A stretch of DNA of 28,403 nt, from the NCBI GenBank assembly GCA_934454585.1, contig CAKSFP010000032.1:1-28403 (forward strand). Reading direction: 5' to 3'. Of this stretch, positions 22,335 to 28,403 are shown in pieces; the first letter of the stretch is position 1; the number at the start of each line of letters is the position of its first letter. A program made the position numbers and the translations under genes. This DNA comes from an uncultured Clostridia bacterium. GTDB lineage: Bacteria; Bacillota; Clostridia; UMGS1810. Under the pieces are notes generated by a model. That model had not been told where the DNA came from, ran no database searches, and saw nothing but the letters and a program-made list of their open reading frames with translations.

Positions 22335-23248
22335 TTTTTTCGGGTCAGGGTGCGCAGTACCCCGGCATGGGAAAATCTTTTTACGATAATTCAAAAGTGG
22401 CAAAAAAGCTGTACGATTATGCCGAGTCGGTTCGTCCCGGCACTATTGCACAGTCTTTTGAAGGCACTGCGGAAGAACTCAAGAGGACCGAGAACACTCA
22501 GCCGTGCCTGTATCTTGTGGATATATGTGCCGCCCTTGCGTTAATGGAAATGGGAGTCGCAGCGGACGGCGTTGCCGGATTCTCTCTCGGAGAAATAGCC
22601 GCACTTGCATATGGCGGTGCATATACTTGCGAGGAAGGATTTTCGATAGTTACGCGCCGCGGCCGGTATATGCAGCAGGCGGCAGATGAAAACGACACCG
22701 CTATGGCAGCCGTGCTCAAGACGGACAGCACAGTTGTGGAGAAAATCTGCTCGGATATCCGCAGCAGCGGCGAAAAAATATATCCCGTGAACTACAACTC
22801 ACCCGTGCAGACGGTGGTTGCCGGTTCCAAAGACGCTATAGCGCAGCTGAAACCGATTGCCAAAGAGCAGGGTGCACGGGTGATTGACCTTGCGGTCGGT
22901 GCAGCTTTCCATTCGCCGTATATGGATGGAGCGGCGCAGAATTTCAAAGAATATCTCGATGGAATAAAACTTGTCGAACCGGCACTCCCGGTTTATGCAA
23001 ACTACACCGCCGCCCCGTATGAGGGTGCAACGATTGACACTCTGTCAAAGCAGATGAACAATCCCGTGCGTTGGTGCGACACCATAAAGAGGATGTGTGC
23101 GGACGGCTACACCGACTTTATTGAGGCGGGCGCCGGCAAAACTCTGTGCGGTCTCATAAAAAAAATTGCACCCGAGGCAAGAGTGTATTCTGCTGAGGTA
23201 TATGAATCTCTTGCGGAAATAGCAGAGGCGGTGAGAACCGATGCTTAA
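22316..23248 (+). CDS. fabD: Malonyl-CoA:ACP transacylase
   Basis: The enzyme moves malonyl from CoA to ACP. The 310 residues include the oxyanion Gln in FSGQGAQYPGMG (residues 8-19), nucleophile Ser90 in GFSLGE and catalytic His199 in AFHSPYM. The nucleophile elbow reads GFSLG rather than the common GHSLG, a change of a non-catalytic residue. GAAAGGAG (22301-22308) within the end of fabK provides the RBS. Both ends overlap neighbours (19 bases with fabK, 8 with fabG), which points to translational coupling. Confidence 0.95.
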   Translation: MGKTAIVFSGQGAQYPGMGKSFYDNSKVAKKLYDYAESVRPGTIAQSFEGTAEELKRTENTQPCLYLVDICAALALMEMGVAADGVAGFSLGEIAALAYGGAYTCEEGFSIVTRRGRYMQQAADENDTAMAAVLKTDSTVVEKICSDIRSSGEKIYPVNYNSPVQTVVAGSKDAIAQLKPIAKEQGARVIDLAVGAAFHSPYMDGAAQNFKEYLDGIKLVEPALPVYANYTAAPYEGATIDTLSKQMNNPVRWCDTIKRMCADGYTDFIEAGAGKTLCGLIKKIAPEARVYSAEVYESLAEIAEAVRTDA

Positions 23249-23975
23249 TGATAAGGTGGCACTCATAACGGGCGCGTCCAGGGGAATCGGCAGAGCGATT
23301 GCTCAAAAATTTGCCGATGAGGGCGCAGTAATTGCCGCAGTGTATTGCGGCAGTGAGAAAAAAGCAAATGAGCTTAAGGCTGACATAGAGAGCCGCGGCG
23401 GCAGAATAAATATATATAAATGCGATGTGGCGGATTTTGACGCGTGTGCGGATACCGTTGCACAGGTCATAAAGGATTTCGGCGGGGTGGATATTTTGGT
23501 CAACAACGCCGGCATCACAAGGGATAAACTGATTTTGCAGATGAATGTCGACGATTTTGACAGCGTGGTTGACACCAATCTTAAAGGCTCGTTCAATATG
23601 ATTAAACACTGCTGCAGAAATTTTCTTAAGAAAAAATACGGCAAGATCATAAACATCAGCTCTGTTGCCGGCATAATGGGCAACCCGGGTCAGGCAAACT
23701 ATGCGTCGTCCAAGGCGGGCGTGATAGGTCTGACCAAAACCGTGGCAAAAGAACTTGCGTCAAGACACATCTGCTGCAATGCCATTGCCCCGGGATTCAT
23801 CAGAACCGACATGACGGAGAGCTTTGAGGGTAACGAGGCGGTTTTGAATTCCATTCCGCTCGGCAGAATGGGCAGCGCCGATGAGGTTGCCGCACTGGCA
23901 GCTTTTCTGGCAGATTCCGCGTCCGACTACATCACAGGCGAGGTAATCCGCATAGACGGCGGAATCGCAATGTAA
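23241..23975 (+). CDS. fabG: 3-oxoacyl-ACP reductase (NADPH)
   Basis: The enzyme reduces beta-ketoacyl-ACP. This classical short-chain dehydrogenase has 244 residues, the cofactor motif TGASRGIG (10-17), NNAG (88-91), and the catalytic Ser141, Tyr154 and Lys158 (SSVAG and YASSKAG). Arg14 in TGASRG favours NADPH. The start overlaps the end of fabD by 8 bases. fabF starts 31 bases after the stop. Confidence 0.96.
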   Translation: MLNDKVALITGASRGIGRAIAQKFADEGAVIAAVYCGSEKKANELKADIESRGGRINIYKCDVADFDACADTVAQVIKDFGGVDILVNNAGITRDKLILQMNVDDFDSVVDTNLKGSFNMIKHCCRNFLKKKYGKIINISSVAGIMGNPGQANYASSKAGVIGLTKTVAKELASRHICCNAIAPGFIRTDMTESFEGNEAVLNSIPLGRMGSADEVAALAAFLADSASDYITGEVIRIDGGIAM

Positions 23976-24006
23976 ATGCATGAAGATTAATGAAAGGAAC
24001 AAGGCT

Positions 24007-25242
24007 ATGAACAAGAGAGTTGTTGTAACCGGCACGGGTGTTATATCACCTGTCGGGAATAATACGGAGGATTTTCGCAAGAATATTATTGCCGGAAAAA
24101 ACGGTATAGATAAGGTGACTAAGTTTGACACTACCGATTTTAAGGCTTGCCTTGCCGGGGAGGTCAGGGATTTTGATACAAGTCTTTATATGGACAAGAG
24201 CGAGGCACGCAAACTTGACCACTATTCACAGTATGCCCTGGCAGCGGCCCGGCAGGCCGCAGAGGACAGTGGAATCATAGAAAATGTCGCTCCCGAGCGC
24301 CTTGGCGTGTATTTTGGCTCCGGTATAGGTGGCTTCGAGACGATAGTCAGCGAACACACAAACCTCATGAACAGAGGTCCTAAGAGGGTTTCACCTATGT
24401 TCATCCCTAAGATGATTTCAAATATCGCTGCGGGCAATATCGCCATTAAATACGGTGCAAAAGGGCCATGCCTTTCCATAGTGACTGCGTGCGCAACGGG
24501 ATCAAACTGCGTAGGCGAGGCATACCGCGCAATAAAGGGTGGCTATGCGGATGCGATTATTGCAGGCGGTGCCGAGGCATCGATAAATCCGCTCGGATTT
24601 GCCGGATTTATCAACTGTATGGCGCTGTGCGAGAGCGACGACAAGGACAGAGCTTCGATTCCTTTTGATAAAGAAAGGTGCGGTTTTGTTATGGGCGAGG
24701 GCGCCGGTGCGTTAATACTTGAGGAATATGAACATGCAAAGAAGCGCGGTGCAACCATCTATGCTGAGGTTGTCGGTTACGGCAACACCTGTGACGCTTA
24801 TCATGTAACCGCTCCCGACCCGGATGGGATAGGCGGCGCAAACGCCATTGTCCAGGCACTTGCGGATTCGGGAGAATATGACTGCAGCAAGGTATATATC
24901 AATGCCCACGGCACAAGTACACCGCTTAACGACAAGACGGAGACAATTGCTATAAAGAGAGTTTTCGGCGAAGATGCATACAAGGTACACATCAGTTCCA
25001 CAAAGTCTATGACGGGACATATGCTCGGCGCTGCCGGTGCGGTTGAGGCAATTGCGTCAATCATCGCACTGCGCGACAATACCGTGCCGCCTACTATCGG
25101 CTACAAAGTGCCCGATGAGGACTGCGACCTTGACTACACACCAAACAAAGCGGTAAACACAGATATTGAACTTGCGCTTTCGCTCTCACTCGGATTCGGC
25201 GGACACAATGCATGCCTGGCGTTTCGGGAGGTGCGTGACTGA
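24007..25242 (+). CDS. fabF: Beta-ketoacyl-ACP synthase II
   Basis: The elongating condensing enzyme, 411 residues, keeps the Cys-His-His triad: Cys162 (TACATGSNC), His301 (NAHGTSTPLND) and His338 (SMTGHMLGAAGA), plus Lys333. ATG 24007 is preferred to an in-frame ATG at 23980 because GAAAGGA (23992-23998) lies before it and the protein then opens with the conserved KRVVVTGTG strand. The stop overlaps the fabZ start (TGATG). In Streptococcus and many clostridia accB lies between fabF and fabZ; here it does not. Confidence 0.96.
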   Translation: MNKRVVVTGTGVISPVGNNTEDFRKNIIAGKNGIDKVTKFDTTDFKACLAGEVRDFDTSLYMDKSEARKLDHYSQYALAAARQAAEDSGIIENVAPERLGVYFGSGIGGFETIVSEHTNLMNRGPKRVSPMFIPKMISNIAAGNIAIKYGAKGPCLSIVTACATGSNCVGEAYRAIKGGYADAIIAGGAEASINPLGFAGFINCMALCESDDKDRASIPFDKERCGFVMGEGAGALILEEYEHAKKRGATIYAEVVGYGNTCDAYHVTAPDPDGIGGANAIVQALADSGEYDCSKVYINAHGTSTPLNDKTETIAIKRVFGEDAYKVHISSTKSMTGHMLGAAGAVEAIASIIALRDNTVPPTIGYKVPDEDCDLDYTPNKAVNTDIELALSLSLGFGGHNACLAFREVRD

Positions 25243-25670
25243 TGAACAAAGAGGAGATAATGAGCATACTGCCGCACCGCGACAGTATGCTGCTGATAGA
25301 TGAAGCAAGCGTAATGGACGGCGTGGCATACGGCAAGAAAAAAATAGTCGGCAACGAGTGGTTCCTGGACGGTCATTTCCCGGGGAATCCCGTTGTACCG
25401 GGCGTGATACTCTGCGAGATTATGGCACAGTCGGTATGCGTGCTCATGTCGGATAAGATGGACGGCGATTCTCTGCCGTACTTTACGGGACTGGATAAAG
25501 TCAGGTTCAAGTCACCCGTCAAGCCGGGTGACTTGTTTGAGACGGAGTGCACCATAACGCGCTCGCATGAGCCTTTCTGGTTTGCACACGGAGTGGGCAA
25601 AGTCAACGGAAAGACGGCTGTCACGGCGGACTTTTCATTTGCCATTGTCAAAAAGAATCCGGAGGATTAA
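25242..25670 (+). CDS. fabZ: 3-hydroxyacyl-ACP dehydratase
   Basis: The 142-residue hotdog-fold protein has catalytic His45 (GHFPGNPVVPGV) and Glu59 (CEIMAQ). It removes water from 3-hydroxyacyl-ACP to give trans-2-enoyl-ACP for FabK. It starts on the fabF stop codon and ends two bases before accD, whose RBS (GGAGG, 25661-25665) lies inside its 3' end. A perfect 10-bp hairpin sits within the coding region at 25509-25534. Confidence 0.95.
   Translation: MNKEEIMSILPHRDSMLLIDEASVMDGVAYGKKKIVGNEWFLDGHFPGNPVVPGVILCEIMAQSVCVLMSDKMDGDSLPYFTGLDKVRFKSPVKPGDLFETECTITRSHEPFWFAHGVGKVNGKTAVTADFSFAIVKKNPED
25509..25534 (+). repeat. Perfect 10-bp inverted repeat inside fabZ
   Basis: AAGTCACCCG (25509-25518) and CGGGTGACTT (25525-25534) are separated by TCAAGC. 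There is no T run of terminator length after it (GTTTGA). It may be chance within a coding sequence or may slow ribosomes or polymerase. Confidence 0.5.
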
Positions 25671-25672
25671 AG

Positions 25673-26482
25673 ATGATAGAAAAACTCGGAAAACTGAAAG
25701 AACTTTTCAAACCCAGGCGGACAAATCCTGAACTTGTGTGCAAAAAATGCGGCGAACATACAGTGTTTGCGGACGGTGATTTGCTGAAAATCTGCCCGAA
25801 ATGCGGTGCATATTTCAGGATGAACTCTGCTGAGCGCATTCGTTTGATCTGCGATAGTTTTGAGGAGAAAGATGCCGACATGGCAAGCACGGATATACTC
25901 GCTTTTCCCCATTATGAGGAAAAACTCGAGTCCGCACGCAAGACAAGCGGTTGTGAGGACGCCGTGTCCTACGGTATCGCAAAAAGCGGCGGAGAGGAGT
26001 ATGTGCTCTTTGTCATGAATTCGGAGTTTATGATGGGCAGTATGGGCACCGTTGTCGGCGAGAAGATTACCCGTGCGTTCGAGCTGGCCTTAAGTAAGGA
26101 AATGCCGGTTGTCGGTTTCACCACATCCGGCGGTGCAAGGATGCAGGAGGGTATATATTCTCTTATGCAGATGGCAAAGGTCAGCGGCGCGGTCAAGCGT
26201 CATTCCGATGCCGGTTTGCTCTACATAACAGTCCTCACGGATCCGACCACCGGCGGCGTGACGGCAAGCTTCGCCATGGAGGGTGACATAATTCTTGCCG
26301 AGCCGAAGGCGCTTGTAGGTTTTGCCGGTGCGCGCGTGATAGAGCAGACCACCGGGCAAAAACTGCCCGAGGGTTTTCAGCGCTCGGAGTTTTTGCTTGA
26401 GCACGGTTTTGTTGACGCCATAGTTCCGCGCGACAGGCTCAAGTCGGAGATAGAGAATATACTGCGGATTCACAGCCGATAG
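25673..26482 (+). CDS. accD: Acetyl-CoA carboxylase carboxyltransferase beta subunit
   Basis: The 269-residue protein has the N-terminal zinc ribbon with Cys23, Cys26, Cys41 and Cys44 (CKKC and CPKC), then the crotonase-fold transferase domain with SGGARMQEG and TTGGVTASFAMEGD. With AccA it transfers carboxyl from biotin on AccB to acetyl-CoA to form malonyl-CoA. It lies between fabZ and accA, but the biotin carboxylase (accC) that often separates fabZ from accD is missing. Confidence 0.96.
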   Translation: MIEKLGKLKELFKPRRTNPELVCKKCGEHTVFADGDLLKICPKCGAYFRMNSAERIRLICDSFEEKDADMASTDILAFPHYEEKLESARKTSGCEDAVSYGIAKSGGEEYVLFVMNSEFMMGSMGTVVGEKITRAFELALSKEMPVVGFTTSGGARMQEGIYSLMQMAKVSGAVKRHSDAGLLYITVLTDPTTGGVTASFAMEGDIILAEPKALVGFAGARVIEQTTGQKLPEGFQRSEFLLEHGFVDAIVPRDRLKSEIENILRIHSR

Positions 26483-26496
26483 GGAGGTGCGTTTTT

Positions 26497-27276
26497 GTGA
26501 ATGCATATGACAGAGTAGTGCATGCAAGAGAGGGCAAACGCCCGACCGGTGCATTTTATATAGAAAAAATGATAACTGATTTTGTCGAACTTCACGGCGA
26601 CAGGCGCTTTGCCGATGATGGCGCGATTATAGGCGGCATAGGCAGATTAAACGGCAGACCTGTGACTGTTATTGCTATGGAGCGCGGGAATACGATAGAG
26701 GAGCGAATGAAACGCAATTTCGGCTGTCCAAGCCCCGAGGGCTACAGAAAGGCGTTGCGCCTTATGAAACAGGCAGAGAAATTCAGCCGCCCGGTAATCT
26801 GCTTTATCAGCAGTCCGGGAGCATACTGCGGCATAGGTGCGGAGCAGAGGGGTCAGGGACTTGCCATAGCGGAGAATCTCATGGAAATGATGACGCTGAG
26901 AGTCCCCGTTGTGTCGGTAGTTCTCGGCGAGGGTGGCAGCGGCGGTGCGCTTGCGCTATCCGTGGCGGATTCTATAATAATGCTTGAAAATGCGGTTTAT
27001 TCCGTCATCTCTCCGGAGGGGTGCGCAAGCATACTGTGGAAGGATGCCGCCAAGGCTGCAGATGCGGCAGAGGCACTCAAGCTCACTGCGGCAGATCTTT
27101 ATTCATTCGGCATTGCCGATAAAGTTATCCCCGAGGACGGCAGAGATTATGAACAAATAAGCGAAGCGGTCAAGGCGGAAGTCATGTCCGAACTGGATAG
27201 GCTTTCTCAATTGCCGGCAGAGGTGCTCTGCGATAACAGATACAAAAAATTCAGAGTTATAGGCGCGAAAAATTAA
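26497..27276 (+). CDS. accA: Acetyl-CoA carboxylase carboxyltransferase alpha subunit
   Basis: The 259-residue partner of AccD has the family motifs ITDFVELHGDR, RNFGCPSPEGYRKALRLM, SSPGAYCGIGAEQRGQG and GEGGSGGALA. It is shorter than E. coli AccA because it lacks most of the N-terminal helical extension, as is usual in Streptococcus and Clostridia. The start is a GTG at 26497 behind GGGAGGTG (26481-26488). It is the last gene of the fab/acc run and is followed by a strong terminator. Confidence 0.95.
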   Translation: MNAYDRVVHAREGKRPTGAFYIEKMITDFVELHGDRRFADDGAIIGGIGRLNGRPVTVIAMERGNTIEERMKRNFGCPSPEGYRKALRLMKQAEKFSRPVICFISSPGAYCGIGAEQRGQGLAIAENLMEMMTLRVPVVSVVLGEGGSGGALALSVADSIIMLENAVYSVISPEGCASILWKDAAKAADAAEALKLTAADLYSFGIADKVIPEDGRDYEQISEAVKAEVMSELDRLSQLPAEVLCDNRYKKFRVIGAKN

Positions 27277-27283
27277 AAAAACA

Positions 27284-27320
27284 GGCGTGTGTCAAAAAAA
27301 TTTTGATACACGCCCGTTTT
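27284..27320. terminator. Bidirectional intrinsic terminator between accA and the lipoprotein gene
   Basis: GGCGTGTGTCAAAA (27284-27297) pairs with TTTTGATACACGCC (27301-27314), with one G-U pair and an AAA loop. CGTTTT follows on the + strand. A run of seven A precedes it, which reads as seven T on the minus strand. It therefore suits both convergent genes. Confidence 0.88.
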
Positions 27321-27339
27321 GATATAAAACAAAAAATAT

Positions 27340-28299
27340 CTATTCTCCCACCGCACCGTTGCCCAGACTGTTGTCCTTGAGCTGACTGTCGCTTTGTGTC
27401 ATGCCCATTTTAGATGACGAACTGTCCGATGAATCCTGCGCAGTGTTCTCGTCTGCATTTTCCTTTTCGCCTTCTGCCTCGGCGTCAAGATAGTTTTTGT
27501 ATGCGTTGCGGTTGTCGTTTTCCGTTCCGACTTTTATCCAAACCTGCCTTGCACCGCTTGTTACACTTGATGCACGATCGTAGGTGACTGTGATGGTGTC
27601 TTTGTCAAAGTCAAGTATTGCTGTCGCACCGCGGAATGAGTTTACGGCGGAATCCTCGTTTTTGTAGTAACTCTTTTGCCCCGTTGTCTCTGTGGTGGTC
27701 ATGTCGGACAGGAAGAACATTTTGTGGTTTGCAAATTCTATGTCCGCCCACTTAATGTCACCCACCCTGAACTTGAGATCCGGGTCGTCAGGCAGAGCTG
27801 TTATGCGGGAGATAAATCCTAACTCAGGATCATTTTGTACTTCGATAACGGTGCCGGAAAGGAAAGTTGTGTCTATTCTGCGCCATTTTCCCATCATGTA
27901 TTCTTTCGTCTTTTCAATCATTTTTGTGTCGATGCTGTTGTATGTCTTTTGCAGTCCGCTCACCAATGTTGCCGATGTAAGCGGATATTGCAGACATTTG
28001 TCAATCACGCTGACAGTGGTTTCGTACAGCTTTTCGTCGTTGTCACTGTCTACCTTTGATACTCTGTCCAGAAAATACGCAAAGAAGTTGTCTCTCGTTT
28101 CCTTGTCGTCATTGTTTTCTGCCATGGCTTGGCACAGGTTTGTCAGCCCGGCAAGGTCGTTTGCGGCAAACATAAGCTCGGCATTTTGTGTTTCCGTTGT
28201 CTCGGTGTATGCGATTTTCTCTTCTTCGCCGCCGCATGCGGTCATGGCGCACGCTGCCAGGGCGGCAGCTGTTATTATGGATAGAATTTTCTTGTTCAT
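27340..28299 (-). CDS. Lipoprotein of unknown function
   Basis: The 319-residue protein has a signal peptide: MNKK, a hydrophobic stretch (residues 5-16), and two candidate lipobox cysteines, Cys17 (LAAC) and Cys22 (MTAC, followed by GGEEE). Either would be lipidated and anchored outside the membrane. Residues about 40-130 look helical. Residues 140-265 look beta-rich, with alternating polar and hydrophobic strands. The tail (about 275-319) is low-complexity, rich in Asp, Glu, Ser and Asn. I recognise no domain. GGAG on the minus strand (28309-28312) fits the ATG at 28299. A TATAAT on the minus strand at 28378-28383 could be its -10, but its -35 would fall at or beyond the window end. Confidence 0.8.
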   Translation of the reverse strand: MNKKILSIITAAALAACAMTACGGEEEKIAYTETTETQNAELMFAANDLAGLTNLCQAMAENNDDKETRDNFFAYFLDRVSKVDSDNDEKLYETTVSVIDKCLQYPLTSATLVSGLQKTYNSIDTKMIEKTKEYMMGKWRRIDTTFLSGTVIEVQNDPELGFISRITALPDDPDLKFRVGDIKWADIEFANHKMFFLSDMTTTETTGQKSYYKNEDSAVNSFRGATAILDFDKDTITVTYDRASSVTSGARQVWIKVGTENDNRNAYKNYLDAEAEGEKENADENTAQDSSDSSSSKMGMTQSDSQLKDNSLGNGAVGE

Positions 28300-28403
28300 T
28301 TATAAAGTCTCCAATGTAATTTTTGCTTAGGCGCAGGTGACGAATCCGAACTTTTTTGCAGTCGGCTTGGAGCATATATTATATATTTGCAAAACACGCC
28401 CTA

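Noticed and set aside
27692..28330. 212-codon + strand frame opposite the lipoprotein
   Set aside because: The minus-strand protein has a signal peptide, lipobox and RBS. The + frame is its complement and has no RBS.

Overview
The window looks like a stretch of chromosome from an anaerobic, Clostridia-type Bacillota (Gram-positive). A gut or rumen Oscillospirales/Ruminococcaceae-like bacterium is my best guess, but rank below class is inference. The reasons are: strong AGGAGG-type ribosome binding sites, textbook sigma-A promoters, many intrinsic terminators, ATP-type PEP carboxykinase, a four-subunit ferredoxin-linked 2-oxoacid oxidoreductase, and a Firmicutes-style fatty-acid cluster that uses FabK and is headed by a MarR (FabT-like) regulator. 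I see no tRNA, rRNA, CRISPR array, insertion sequence or phage gene.

Layout. (1) 1-3078: the 3' end of a family 2 beta-galactosidase, then a serine hydrolase with a near-perfect promoter, then a CapA-like metallophosphatase interrupted by one in-frame stop. (2) 3079-6095: pckA with its own promoter and terminator, a HAD phosphatase placed directly behind that terminator, and a promoter-gene-terminator unit for an 81-residue membrane protein. (3) 6132-17574: a tightly packed + strand run with no clear internal promoter. It holds an amidohydrolase, a possible 53-codon ORF lying in a dyad-rich spacer, a LeuA-like protein that has lost its metal ligands, a TIM-barrel/acyl-CoA synthetase fusion, branched-chain aminotransferase, a MinD-like ATPase, four 2-oxoacid:ferredoxin oxidoreductase subunits (delta-alpha-beta-gamma), an XRE-cupin regulator and a second acyl-CoA synthetase. 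(4) 17593-19297: a terminator, a consensus promoter followed about 90 nt later by an intrinsic terminator (small RNA or attenuated leader), and a membrane family 2 glycosyltransferase. (5) 19346-27314: a MarR regulator and fabH-acpP-fabK-fabD-fabG-fabF-fabZ-accD-accA. Two near-identical 22-bp dyad operators flank the regulator gene. accB and accC are absent from the cluster. (6) 27340-28299, minus strand: a lipoprotein of unknown function converging on accA across a bidirectional terminator.

How the genes may work together. Regions 3 and 5 both concern acyl groups. IlvE, the 2-oxoacid oxidoreductase and two AMP-forming acyl-CoA ligases can connect branched-chain amino acids, branched 2-oxoacids, branched acyl-CoAs and branched short-chain acids, in either direction. 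FabH has a small residue (Ala86) where E. coli FabH has the pocket-limiting Phe87, which would fit bulkier or branched primers. The most unusual items are the metal-site-less LeuA homologue, the TIM-barrel/ligase fusion beside it, and the paired operators around the MarR gene. These functional links are inferred from families and gene order and are not shown directly.
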